Below, in pieces: positions 1 to 8,541 of a stretch of DNA of 64,000 nucleotides. Made by a program: the position numbers and the translations under genes. The DNA is from Bifidobacterium commune. GTDB lineage: Bacteria > Actinomycetota > Actinomycetes > Actinomycetales > Bifidobacteriaceae. The DNA lies in assembly GCF_900094885.1 (NCBI RefSeq), contig NZ_FMBL01000001.1, forward strand, positions 88,348-152,347. Direction: 5' to 3'. The notes beneath the pieces were generated by a model. It was not told where the DNA came from. It saw only the letters and a list, made by a program, of their open reading frames with translations, and searched no databases. Each line of letters opens with the position of its first letter. Within the stretch, counting starts at the first letter, position 1.

Positions 1-2
1 CG

Positions 3-1478
3 ATGGCAATGTGTGCGGTATTGCGTGCTCTGATGCGTTACGCCGAAGAATATATGAATCATAACTTGAGTTTTCGTGTGCTTTCGTTGCTGCGTTCCAA
101 GACCTTTGAGGCGTTGCGACGTCTTGCGCCAGCGAAACTCAAGCGTCATGGCAATGGCAATCTCACTGCATTAATGACTGCCGATATAGAATCGCTTGAA
201 ATGTTTTTCACAGGTGCCGTCTCGCCGGCGGTTATCGCCGTTTCAACTTCCGTGGTCTTCGCGGTTTTGTTGTGGACGCTTGATCCGTATTTTGCGCTTT
301 TGCTCATCGTTGCTCATATATTCATAGGGATTGTGCTGCCGCGTTTCTATGCGAACAATGTGCGTGGAATCGGCGACAGAATCCGAGACAATTCCGCACG
401 GCTCGGTAACCGTCTGATTGACGACATGCGCGGTATCGACGAGATTATCCGGTTCAACCAAGGGTCTCGTCGCTTGTCGGATATTGTGCAGGATGACAGG
501 AATCTTTGGTTGTTCAACGGTCGATTGAGTCGTAAAAACGGCGTATTCGAAGCGCTTGGAGCTGTTTCGGCAATTGCGTTCAGCTTCGTTGCAATCAAGA
601 TGGTGTTTGGTGTTGTTCAAGCCGATCCTCTGTCCATCGCTCAATCGTTGGTCGCGTTTGTCCTTGTTCTCGGCTCGTTCGGTCCCACGCTTGCGCTGGA
701 CATCTTGCCGGGGAGCCTCACGCAACCGCTTGCTGCCGCGCGTCGCTTGTTTAGATTGTTCGATGAGAATCCTGTCTTGCAGGAAAACGGTACGGATAAA
801 CCCAAATTCGACACTGTTTCTCTTAAAGGCGTAACGTTCGCCTATCCGTCGAATTCATCGCTTTCCGAGATGGTTTCATCACCGGCGTTGGTACTCAAAG
901 ATTTTGATTTAACGACTTTGCACTCAGGTATTCTTGGAATTCAGGGTGCTTCGGGACGTGGCAAATCTACGATTCTGAAACTGATGATGCGTTACTGGGA
1001 TCCGCAGCAGGGGTCGGTTGATTTTTCCGGTGGGCCGTTGCCGGGTCTTGAACCGCATTATCGGCGTCATATCGAGACGATGATGGGTGAAGAGACGTAT
1101 CTTTTTGATGGCACGGTGCGCGACAACTTATTGATTGCGAATCCGCAAGCTAAAGATGCGGATTTGCACGTGGCGTTGGAACGGGCTTCGGTTGCCAGTG
1201 TTATCGAAGCGCTGCCTGATGGGTTGGATACTGCTGTGGGGGAGCTTGGCAGCCGACTTTCAGAGGGGGAACGTCAGCGTATCGGCTTGGCAAGGGTTTT
1301 CCTAACCGACGCTTCGCTGGTGCTTTTTGATGAGCCGACCAGTCAGGTGGACTCTTTGAATGAGTCGGTGATTCTTCGTTCGATTAACACACTGGCCTCC
1401 GAACGTCCTGTTTCCATCGTGCTTGTCTCACACCGGGCCTCGACCATGCAGATTGCCGATCGTGTAATTACGCTGTAG
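3..1478 (+). CDS. ABC exporter half-transporter (CydC-like), 5' end outside window
   Basis: This is a fused membrane-domain plus ATPase protein that would work as one half of an ABC exporter in the cytoplasmic membrane. Residues 1 to about 250 form the transmembrane domain. The ATPase domain follows, with Walker A GASGRGKST near residue 316, signature LSEGERQR near 419, Walker B LVLFDEP near 440 and the H-loop histidine in SHRAS near 476. It has 491 residues, whereas family members usually have about 580. The reading frame reaches the left edge of the window, so the first helices and the true start are probably missing. The layout and the SEGERQR-type signature resemble CydC/CydD-like exporters of thiols or peptides, but the substrate cannot be read from sequence. 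A partner half-transporter would be expected just to the left. Confidence 0.8.
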   Translation: MAMCAVLRALMRYAEEYMNHNLSFRVLSLLRSKTFEALRRLAPAKLKRHGNGNLTALMTADIESLEMFFTGAVSPAVIAVSTSVVFAVLLWTLDPYFALLLIVAHIFIGIVLPRFYANNVRGIGDRIRDNSARLGNRLIDDMRGIDEIIRFNQGSRRLSDIVQDDRNLWLFNGRLSRKNGVFEALGAVSAIAFSFVAIKMVFGVVQADPLSIAQSLVAFVLVLGSFGPTLALDILPGSLTQPLAAARRLFRLFDENPVLQENGTDKPKFDTVSLKGVTFAYPSNSSLSEMVSSPALVLKDFDLTTLHSGILGIQGASGRGKSTILKLMMRYWDPQQGSVDFSGGPLPGLEPHYRRHIETMMGEETYLFDGTVRDNLLIANPQAKDADLHVALERASVASVIEALPDGLDTAVGELGSRLSEGERQRIGLARVFLTDASLVLFDEPTSQVDSLNESVILRSINTLASERPVSIVLVSHRASTMQIADRVITL

Positions 1479-1601
1479 GTCTTGGATGTGTAGTTTGCGG
1501 GACTGAGCCCTAGCTATATTTTCAGCTGTGTTGCGTTGTTTTCGGCTGTGCTGGATGGGGTCGGCTAGTAGTGTTGGTGTCAGCAGGGATGAAAGTGAGC
1601 A

Positions 1602-2480
1602 ATGGCAATGGGCATCGAAGAACGTAGGGCAACTGCCGAAATTCCAAGTGTTGTATTGCGGGATGGTAACAGCATTCCTCAGGTTGGTTTGGGAATGCTG
1701 CGCATCAGCGACGATGATGTGACAAGTGTCGTCAAGTCAGGGCTTGACGTCGGATATCGCCATATTGATGCGGCGGCGGGGTACGACAATGAGCCGGGTG
1801 TCGGACGTGCGCTTTCAGAAACGGGATTCAATGCCGGGCAAGCGCGCAAGATGCTGTGGGTGACCACGAAACTCAAGGATTCCAAGCAGGGTTATGGCAG
1901 CGCCTTGAAGGCATTCGACCGCCAGATAAACGAGTTGCGTCTCGATTATGTTGACATGTACATGCTGCATTGGCCCACGCCATTCGACTGGCGATCCGGC
2001 GAAACGTGGAAAGCGTTCGTCAGGCTGCGCGAAGAAGGCCGGGTTCGTACGTTGGGTGTGTGCAACTTCATGCCGGAGCATCTTGAACGCCTGCATCGCG
2101 AGATCGGCGAATGGCCGGCTGTCAACCAGATCGAACTGCATCCGACATGGCAGCAACGCGAGGTAGTTGCGTTCTGCAAACAGCACGACATCGCTGTAGA
2201 GGCGTACTCGCCAATGGCGCGAGGTGCCGATCTGAATGCGGGAGATGGCACCATCGCGCGCATCGCCGCGGCCCACGATGTGTCCGAAGCCCAGGTCATC
2301 CTGCGCTGGCACATCGAAAACGGCACCATCGTCATCCCCAAATCCGTCCACACGCAGCGTCAGCGCGAAAATCTCAATCTCTTCGGCTTCGCGCTAACCC
2401 CCACCGAGCATGCCGAAATCGAGGCACTGGACGGCCCTGTCCGTGCCGGCCACGACCCAATGACCTTCACCTATGCCTAA
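1602..2480 (+). CDS. Aldo/keto reductase
   Basis: A cytosolic NADPH-dependent reductase of small carbonyl compounds, 292 residues, the full length for the family. The catalytic tetrad is visible as Asp56 and Tyr61 (HIDAAAGYDNE), Lys90 (TTKLKDSK) and His123 (MLHWP). The family strand signature LDYVDMYMLHWP and the NADP-binding segment IPKSVHTQRQRENL are also present. The start is the ATG of MAMGIEE, behind a weak GAAAGTGAG-like site. It reads in the same direction as the upstream ABC gene but is separated by about 120 bases, so co-transcription is uncertain. It most resembles the 2,5-diketo-gluconate-reductase-like class (AKR5), and the physiological substrate is unknown. Confidence 0.9.
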   Translation: MAMGIEERRATAEIPSVVLRDGNSIPQVGLGMLRISDDDVTSVVKSGLDVGYRHIDAAAGYDNEPGVGRALSETGFNAGQARKMLWVTTKLKDSKQGYGSALKAFDRQINELRLDYVDMYMLHWPTPFDWRSGETWKAFVRLREEGRVRTLGVCNFMPEHLERLHREIGEWPAVNQIELHPTWQQREVVAFCKQHDIAVEAYSPMARGADLNAGDGTIARIAAAHDVSEAQVILRWHIENGTIVIPKSVHTQRQRENLNLFGFALTPTEHAEIEALDGPVRAGHDPMTFTYA

Positions 2481-2652
2481 AGTCGAAGCTTCCTCATCGC
2501 AGGGGAATTCTACTCGTGGTCGATTGGAACGGCCCACGGATGCTGATGAATGATGGGTTTACCGCAAATGTATCATTGGTAACAAATGCCCCATTGTTCT
2601 TGTTCTCTTCCTCAACAAAGTTGTAGAGCGAAAGGGCAACATTACAGTGCTG

Positions 2653-3464
2653 TGATGAAGGATGCTCTTATGCCACAAGAGATTGAAGCTTCGATCGTGT
2701 ACGGTTTGGGCAAAGGTTTTGCTCAGCCGGAAGAAATCATCATTGACGATCCCATTGGTGCTGAGATTCTTGTCGATGTATAGGCAAGCAGTTTGTGCCA
2801 TTCCGGTCTGCATTTGGTCGAGGACGAAGATCAATTCTTCCTGTTCCCTGTGGTCATCGGCCATGAAGTAGCGGGCGTCGTTGAGTCGATCGGGCCCGGA
2901 AGTGCGAGGTTTTAAGGTCGGTGACCGTGTGGTTGCTTCGCTGGAACAAGTATGCAGACATTGTTTCAACTGTCTCAACGTTCATCTGAAGTCCTGCCTG
3001 CAACAGCAGGGATGCGTACGTAAGCCCAGCGAGAAGTCGCGCTTGTCCTGTCTGGATGGACGTCCGATTATCCAAGCGTTTGGCGCGGGTGGTTTCGCCG
3101 AGAAGGTTTTGATTCATGAGAATCAGATCGCTGTTATTAATAACAAAGTTAAGTGGGGCGAGGCTGAGTGCATCGGTTGCGCCACCATGAAACAGTGCTG
3201 GGACATGCTCGGTGTTGACGGTACGGCTTATTGCATCGGGTTTGGCCAAGCCTGACGTTGAGGTTAACCCTGCTGCAGATTTACTGGCCCATCAGCGCGG
3301 GTTCAGGTTGTCTGATGTATGCTCTGACGTACGCACACTTCGCTGTTGGCGGGCGTCTGAACATGCCTACATCGGCACTCGGCACATCACCTGAGCCAGA
3401 TCGATGAGGTCTATGTCCGGCTGAAAAGGGCGAAGTCATCCGCTCATTCATCACTGAGTTCTGA
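2653..3464 (+). pseudogene. Zinc-type alcohol dehydrogenase, multiply frameshifted
   Basis: Pieces of one medium-chain zinc alcohol dehydrogenase occur in order in three frames. The N-terminal piece includes EEIIIDDPIGAEILVDV (to 2783). A second piece contains LCHSGLHLVEDEDQF and VVIGHEVAGVVESIGPEV. A third carries the structural-zinc cysteine cluster (CRHCFNCLNVHLKSC) and GAGGFAEKVLIHENQIAV. The C-terminus LSQIDEVYVRLK is followed, after another frame change, by GEVIRSFITEF and a stop at 3462-3464. The distance between the pieces is also shorter than in an intact enzyme of about 370 residues, because most of the nucleotide-binding domain is missing. The gene is therefore dead. It marks the left edge of the accessory patch. 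Confidence 0.8.
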
Positions 3465-3793
3465 TTTTCGGAAAGAGAATTCGTTGTACGTTAAAATAGA
3501 TCACAATCAATGACAAGAGCGGTTTATGGCGATTAGAACCAATTTTGTGTTTTGCGTTAGTTGGTTCCAAATCGTTATGTGACGACTTGATTTGCTGCAC
3601 GAAACTATTTAACGCTCGCATTTTTCCTAATTCGTTTTGCATAGGCGACAACAAAGTTGACATATTAAAAAATGTTAACTATAATCACTATTAGTCACCG
3701 GACGGTGGCTGGAAAATCTGGATAGATTTTGGAGTATAGAGTTTAATATTGTTTCTCTCATTCCATACTATCCGCTAGTAGAGTGGAGTAGTT
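3465..3793. other. A+T-rich intergenic leader of the AIPR-like gene
   Basis: No protein gene is seen in these 329 bases. The stretch is clearly more A+T-rich than its surroundings. It holds the strong promoter described separately, an imperfect hairpin just after the predicted start site (AGTCACCG at 3694-3701 pairing with CGGTGGCT at 3704-3711), and the ribosome binding site GTGGAG before the ATG at 3794. The untranslated leader would be about 100 bases long. Confidence 0.6.
3657..3685 (+). promoter_or_regulatory. Perfect consensus housekeeping promoter
   Basis: TTGACA at 3657-3662 and TATAAT at 3680-3685 are both exact consensus boxes, with the optimal 17-base spacer. Transcription would start near 3692 and run into the AIPR-like gene at 3794. 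The spacer and flanks are A+T-rich. A perfect match on both boxes is rare and suggests strong expression unless an operator, for example the hairpin just downstream, silences it. Confidence 0.75.
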
Positions 3794-5239
3794 ATGTCAA
3801 TAAAATATAATGATGAAGGCATCGTTCTGCGTTTTGAACAGTCTGTCCAGCAGACGATAGGCGAGACGAGCAAAATCGCTGGGATGGCAAGAGCCAAATA
3901 TCTCATTCCGCTCATCGATAAGCTTGATTTGCAGGCTAATCCGCGATCTTCAAAAGAAGGTCGAGTAACAAATGCGATTCAAGAGTCCATTGAAGATGAT
4001 GTGTCTTTGTTCCCGTTCAAAACAAAAGGCATATTGCTCGGCGCATCCGATTATGAATTACTTGAACGTGGCCGTGTCCGGGTTTTCTTTGACAATACGA
4101 ACATTGAAGGAATTCTTGATGGCGGGCATAACACGTTGGCAATTGGTCTTCTGATTTTGCGTCGTGCACTTGATTTCACAGGGAAGAAAATCCCTAGGGG
4201 ACCAAAAACATGGCGTGAATTCAAAATTCTTTGGTCAGAGCATCGGAATGACATTCAAAAATATCAAGAAGCGGTTCGGAAGAATGAGGACGGGACTGTG
4301 TCGAATCCTCAAGTTGCAGGTGATTTATCCTTCTATGTTCCTCTGGAACTTCTGGTACCAGCTGATCCGGATGATGACATTTGTGTGGATGCTTTCCGGC
4401 ATAATATCCTCGAGATTTGTGAGGCGAGAAATAACAATGCCGAGTTGACTGCCGGCGCTAAAGCGAATCAAAAGGGATATTTTGAAGACCTTGCCAAGCT
4501 GTTGGAATATGAGAATCCTGCGGTTAATAGCCGAGTTGAATGGAAAACTAATGATGGCGGTGATGTAAAAGTTGCTGACATCGTCGCTCTGACGTGGATT
4601 GTATTGCGAAAATTGCCTGAGTTTGGTGACGGAAGTGGATGTTTATCCTTTAAGGACGCTGAAGGTAAAGTGATTGAGGCGCCTTCCCCTCAACAACTAT
4701 ACAGCGGCAAAGGAAGTTGCCTGTCAATATTCAATCGATTTATGAGTTCACCAAATGTAACCGGTGGAACGAATGATTATACGGCAGAGTTGAATAATCC
4801 TCTTGTATATAGTGCGTTTGAAAAAGCCGTACAAATTCCAGAACTGTATGACTACATCTACGCGCATTTTCCTGACCTTTATAACAGGGCGCATGGAAGT
4901 TATGGGAAAATTATCGCTGTGAAGGGTCTCAATCCCGAATCAAAGAACACGAAAAAATATACGCCTTTTGGAAAGCAACCGGTGGAAATTGCAAACCCTG
5001 CAGGGTTTATTGTTCCGTTGGTGTACGGTCTTACCACTTTAATCAAAGTTGAATCGGATGAAGTGATTTGGCTGCAGGAGCCTAAAGGATTTTTGGAGCA
5101 AAATCTTCCGAAGATTGTTGCACAGTACAAAGAAGTCTTTGATCCCTGTGGTTATGATCCGCAAAAAATCGGTAAGTCAGCAATGAGTTATACTGCCGCG
5201 GAAAATGCCTATAAAATGGCTCTATTTGGCATTTTGTAG
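3794..5239 (+). CDS. AIPR-like protein, candidate abortive-infection defence
   Basis: A 481-residue soluble protein without signal peptide or membrane segment. Two stretches resemble the AIPR (abortive infection phage resistance) family: an ILDGGHNTLAIG segment at about residues 107-118, matching the DGGH/DGQH-type motif of that group, and EARNNNAELTAGAKANQKG at about 210-228, matching the conserved segment that follows it. The rest is unrecognised. The start has a good GTGGAG site and lies behind a perfect promoter; a terminator follows the stop. The gene stands alone, while AIPR genes are often found inside restriction-modification loci. The A+T-rich leader and its place between a pseudogene and vsr suggest horizontal acquisition. 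The biochemical activity is unknown, and the family call rests on short motifs. Confidence 0.6.
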   Translation: MSIKYNDEGIVLRFEQSVQQTIGETSKIAGMARAKYLIPLIDKLDLQANPRSSKEGRVTNAIQESIEDDVSLFPFKTKGILLGASDYELLERGRVRVFFDNTNIEGILDGGHNTLAIGLLILRRALDFTGKKIPRGPKTWREFKILWSEHRNDIQKYQEAVRKNEDGTVSNPQVAGDLSFYVPLELLVPADPDDDICVDAFRHNILEICEARNNNAELTAGAKANQKGYFEDLAKLLEYENPAVNSRVEWKTNDGGDVKVADIVALTWIVLRKLPEFGDGSGCLSFKDAEGKVIEAPSPQQLYSGKGSCLSIFNRFMSSPNVTGGTNDYTAELNNPLVYSAFEKAVQIPELYDYIYAHFPDLYNRAHGSYGKIIAVKGLNPESKNTKKYTPFGKQPVEIANPAGFIVPLVYGLTTLIKVESDEVIWLQEPKGFLEQNLPKIVAQYKEVFDPCGYDPQKIGKSAMSYTAAENAYKMALFGIL

Positions 5240-5257
5240 AGCCGACGCGTTGATTTT

Positions 5258-5284
5258 GGGTATTCCGGTCAGAACGGGATACCC
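5258..5284. terminator. Hairpin terminator after the AIPR-like gene
   Basis: GGGTATTCCG (5258-5267) pairs with CGGGATACCC (5275-5284) around a 7-base loop, followed by ATTTATTTG. It lies between convergent genes and may serve both. Confidence 0.7.
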
Positions 5285-5301
5285 ATTTATTTGTTTAAGC
5301 A

Positions 5302-6357
5302 TCACTCAAACGGATACTTCAGTCCCCAGATGCTGCGGATTTGGTCCATGAGTCGCAACATGCGTAGGGTGTCGGCGTGGGGCATCTGCGTGCATTCGGG
5401 TTTGCCGTCGAGAATGGCGTTGGCGGCTGCGGCTACCTCGTATTCGAAGCCGGTGATTTGTGCGGGGACGTCGATGTGGCGAACGAGTTTGTGGTCGAGG
5501 TCGTAGAGGTCGATGCCTTCGACGTTGTTGATGTTTTGGCAGACCATGTAGCCTTCGGTGCCACAGATAGTGCCGGAACGATCGGATGCGCAGAGTATTG
5601 AGGCGTTCGCTGTGGCCAGCACACCGTCGTCGTAGCGCAATGTAATCGAATCGATGGCGTCCACGCCGGTTTCGTAAGGTACCGTCGAAGTCTCGATGTC
5701 TGCGATGGTGCGATCGCTGGTGTCGCGGCCAAGCGCCATATCGAAGAAGTTCAGCGGGTATATGCCAACGTCGAGCAGCGCGCCACCGGCCATGGCGGGG
5801 TCGGTTATGCGGGCCTTGTGTGTGGTGGGGTAGCAGAGATTGGCAGTGGCCGCCTGCACTTGCCCGATTTCTCCGGATGTGATGAGGTCAGCCACGATGC
5901 CGCGCGATGGCAAATAGCGCGTCCAAATGGCTTCGGTGCACAGCAGGCCAGTCTCGTCTGCAACTTCAAGCAGTTGCTGTGCCTGGTCTGCGTTCGCAGT
6001 GAATGACTTCTCAACGAGGATGTTTTTGTCTGCCTTGAGGCATGCGATGCCCTGCTCGGCATGGAGCGCATGCGGTGTGGCGATATAGACAAGGTCGACT
6101 TCCGGGTCGGCCAGGAGTTCTTCATAAGAACCGTAAGATACGTCAAAACCGTACTTTTCGGCAAAATCGGCAGCGCGGTCTGCATCGCGTGCGGCGACGG
6201 CATAAGGTTCGATAAGGCTGCTATAACGCGAATCGCGAGTCATTTCAGCCAACGTATTTGCCATGGTGTGCGCGATACGTCCGGCTCCCAGAATCGCGAC
6301 GTTGACTTTCAACCCTTGCTTCTGTGCTTCGGCTCGCTTACCGTTCAACCTGCTCAT
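5302..6357 (-). CDS. Gfo/Idh/MocA family oxidoreductase
   Basis: An NAD(P)-dependent dehydrogenase of sugars or related polyols, 351 residues. The N-terminal Rossmann fold shows VAILGAGRIAHTMANTL, and the family's catalytic-lysine signature appears as LVEKSFTANADQA (EKP in most members, EKS here). The C-terminal half is the usual alpha/beta substrate domain. The start is placed at MSRLNGK because GGGGAGG lies ideally upstream; a methionine seven codons earlier lacks a site. Overall it most resembles the dihydrodiol-dehydrogenase-like branch. It is convergent with the AIPR-like gene and divergent from vsr, and nothing nearby suggests a substrate. Confidence 0.85.
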   Translation of the reverse strand: MSRLNGKRAEAQKQGLKVNVAILGAGRIAHTMANTLAEMTRDSRYSSLIEPYAVAARDADRAADFAEKYGFDVSYGSYEELLADPEVDLVYIATPHALHAEQGIACLKADKNILVEKSFTANADQAQQLLEVADETGLLCTEAIWTRYLPSRGIVADLITSGEIGQVQAATANLCYPTTHKARITDPAMAGGALLDVGIYPLNFFDMALGRDTSDRTIADIETSTVPYETGVDAIDSITLRYDDGVLATANASILCASDRSGTICGTEGYMVCQNINNVEGIDLYDLDHKLVRHIDVPAQITGFEYEVAAAANAILDGKPECTQMPHADTLRMLRLMDQIRSIWGLKYPFE

Positions 6358-6499
6358 GGGAACCTCCCCGTGCTTCATGGTTACGAAACGTTTATAACCA
6401 TCATTGACAGGGAGGTGTACATTCCGATGTTGATGATCGCTGAGGTTGGCCGTGCGCCGATAGTGAGGAGCCCTGGGTTATGTTTGTCGCCCATTAATC

Positions 6500-7177
6500 G
6501 TGAAATGGAACGATACGGCGTTAAGGAATTTGGTAATTTATCGATGGGGGACTGCTTTGGATTTGGACAACACGGTCCTCGAGCACGGTGAGTGCCCACG
6601 CACAAGTGGCGCTAAAGCACTGAAACCTTCGAAAGTCGTTGGCGCTGACGCTTCAGTAACATCCGTGAAACTAAGGAAGCGGACGAAGTCAAAGAAAACG
6701 GTAAAACCTAAAAAGTACGAGCGCGGTACGCGCAGTTACACTATGTCACGTATTCGCGGCAAAGATACAAAAATTGAGGTTTTGGTCCGGTCGTATCTCT
6801 TCCGACGTGGGCTGAGGTTTCGCAAGAATGACAAGCGATACCCCGGCCGTCCCGATGTGGTATTGCCCAGATACCGCACCATTGTTTTTGTCAACGGCTG
6901 CTTCTGGCATATGCATGAAGGCTGTTCGAAATTTTCGATGCCTAAATCGAATGTTGAATTCTGGACGGCGAAGTTGGTGCGCAACCATGAGCGCGACATT
7001 CGGCAGCGTGCCGAATTGGAGGGTGACGGGTGGCGTGTGCTCGTCGTTTGGGAGTGTGAACTGACAGTCAAACTCCGTGAGGAGAGGCTCGAGCGACTCT
7101 ATCGCGAGATTGTGGGCGAAGATGACAGCGGAGATGTTGGTGCCGAGTCGGCTGGTGATTTGCCAGTGCTCGTGTAA
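6500..7177 (+). CDS. vsr: Very short patch repair endonuclease Vsr, orphan
   Basis: Vsr nicks DNA at T:G mismatches that arise by deamination of 5-methylcytosine and so protects methylated sites from mutation. The core reads MSRIRGKDT (residues 82-90), then GRPD with the metal-binding Asp119, then VNGCFWHMHEGC with zinc-type residues Cys134, His139 and Cys142 and the active-site His137, and later WRVLVVWECEL with Cys186. Asn132 stands where E. coli Vsr has His64. The protein has about 80 extra basic residues before the core; a TTG at 6557 behind GGGGGA is an alternative start. The usual partner, a cytosine-5 methyltransferase, is absent on either side. Confidence 0.85.
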   Translation: MKWNDTALRNLVIYRWGTALDLDNTVLEHGECPRTSGAKALKPSKVVGADASVTSVKLRKRTKSKKTVKPKKYERGTRSYTMSRIRGKDTKIEVLVRSYLFRRGLRFRKNDKRYPGRPDVVLPRYRTIVFVNGCFWHMHEGCSKFSMPKSNVEFWTAKLVRNHERDIRQRAELEGDGWRVLVVWECELTVKLREERLERLYREIVGEDDSGDVGAESAGDLPVLV

Positions 7178-7218
7178 CTGTCGTCGCCAACTGACGGTGA
7201 CAGCTACGATTCCACCGG

Positions 7219-7983
7219 TTACCGCTGAGACTTTAGCTCGTCAAGCTGCTTCTTTGCCTTATGAAGCTTGACGAATATTTCGTTTCGCTTCGTGCCGTCC
7301 TTCGCGCGTGAATGGTCACCTTCAAGTTTAGCGATTTGGTTCGTGAGCTCGATCATCGTTTCTTGCCTGGTAAGACGCTCTTCGAGGTTGTTTCCATCGG
7401 CGTCACCAAAGATGACCTGAGCGCACAGGCTTTGCCACATGTCGTCCATCGTTTGGCCGTTCAAACTTAATCGCATGCTGGCCGCATCGTACCAATCGCT
7501 TTTGTATGTCTGCATCTGCGCCTCATCCTGATGTCCGGGGCGTACAGGCAGCTTGCGTTGAAATGCAGAGCACGCTTGCCACTTGCTGCTCTGGTTTCCC
7601 AAAGTATCACTATCGGCATCATCTTCGCTGTCGGCAAGTGTGGCATCGCGTACGCAGACGAATAGGATATTGGACGACGAACGCAGTTTGGCGATATGCT
7701 CCATAACTTCGACGGGGGCATCGGCGCCGGTTTGCCGCAGTCCCATGACAAGAACTTCTTTTACCTTGGTTCCTGCGGCGGCGTTGAGGGTGCCAGGTCG
7801 CAGCAATGCCAGCATTGTAATCGAGTCGATATCGGTTACGAAATGTTGCTTGAGGCGAGACGAAACCGGTGGTTTGAGATAGAACATCTGCTTGGGCAGT
7901 ACGCTTTTTGCCTCAGGAATCGCGCAGGAATCAGGCAATCCCAGTGAGGTTGCGCTGACGGTCTCACAGTGTGCCACAGTCAT
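7219..7983 (-). CDS. DUF4391 domain protein, orphan
   Basis: A 254-residue cytosolic protein that matches my recollection of the DUF4391 family: an opening LPKQMFYLKPPVSSRLKQHF segment, a central V-K-E-V beta-strand (GTKVKEVLVMGL), an ILFVCV strand, and YKSDWYDAASMRLSLNGQ followed by a C-terminal helix. The last 60 residues are charged and probably form a coiled coil. In other genomes such genes often sit next to SNF2-type helicases and adenine methyltransferases in restriction-like operons. Here the upstream side holds only 270 bases and then tRNA-Arg, so those partners are missing. The function is unknown. The start has an AAAGG site seven bases upstream. Confidence 0.65.
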   Translation of the reverse strand: MTVAHCETVSATSLGLPDSCAIPEAKSVLPKQMFYLKPPVSSRLKQHFVTDIDSITMLALLRPGTLNAAAGTKVKEVLVMGLRQTGADAPVEVMEHIAKLRSSSNILFVCVRDATLADSEDDADSDTLGNQSSKWQACSAFQRKLPVRPGHQDEAQMQTYKSDWYDAASMRLSLNGQTMDDMWQSLCAQVIFGDADGNNLEERLTRQETMIELTNQIAKLEGDHSRAKDGTKRNEIFVKLHKAKKQLDELKSQR

Positions 7984-8250
7984 TGTCGGCCTTTCTTTTC
8001 AATGCCGCTACCGTTAAGTTCGTAATATTCGTGTCCGCTGTTGTCTAAAGCGACGTCGGGTCGGCACTTGCTCGTGGTTTCAATAACAAGTATAGGCGCT
8101 TAAATGTGGAGCGAGCATACGCCGTTCAGATTCGCCGTGTGAGTCACACATAGGCATCTTCGCTAAGAGCGGCGCAGGTAAGAAACAGAGATGAGGCGGC
8201 GGCTTGCGCGTGGCGCGCAGACCATGTTTCCGTGTACAATACGATATGTT

Positions 8251-8323
8251 GCCCGGATAGCTCAGGGGATAGAGCACCGCTCTCCTAAAGCGGGTGTCGT
8301 CAGTTCGAATCTGATTCCGGGCA
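8251..8323 (+). tRNA. tRNA-Arg (anticodon CCT)
   Basis: A 73-base cloverleaf. The acceptor stem GCCCGGA pairs with TCCGGGC, the D stem is GCTC/GAGC, and the anticodon stem CCGCT/AGCGG encloses loop CTCCTAA with anticodon CCT, which reads AGG. The T stem GTCAG/CTGAT carries the TTCGAAT loop, and the discriminator base is A. CCA is not encoded. The tRNA-Arg(CCT) gene is a common integration site for mobile elements, which fits the accessory genes to its left. Confidence 0.95.
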
Positions 8324-8541
8324 CTTGTTTTGCATCGGTCGATTTCCCGGTTGGTTTGCCGGCTTGGAGACATTCGAAGTTTCGCTTCTTTGTCTGACTT
8401 ACTTTGTGTCCTGATAGAGCAGAGTACTCGCGTTCGAGCGGATACTTGCGCGGTGTACGGCTCTATTTGACAGGATGATTAAAACGTCAATCATTGGAGT
8501 TGTCAAATGGCTGGAGTGTGCTGAGTGCAGGAGGGGATGCG

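Noticed and set aside
6061..6591. Plus-strand frame overlapping the Gfo/Idh/MocA start and the vsr start
   Set aside because: It is mostly antisense to a supported gene; the last 60 codons read plausibly but match nothing that I know.
8251..8323. A complete attachment site pair for an integrated element
   Set aside because: I did not find a second copy of the tRNA 3' end in the window, so integration at this tRNA remains only a possibility.
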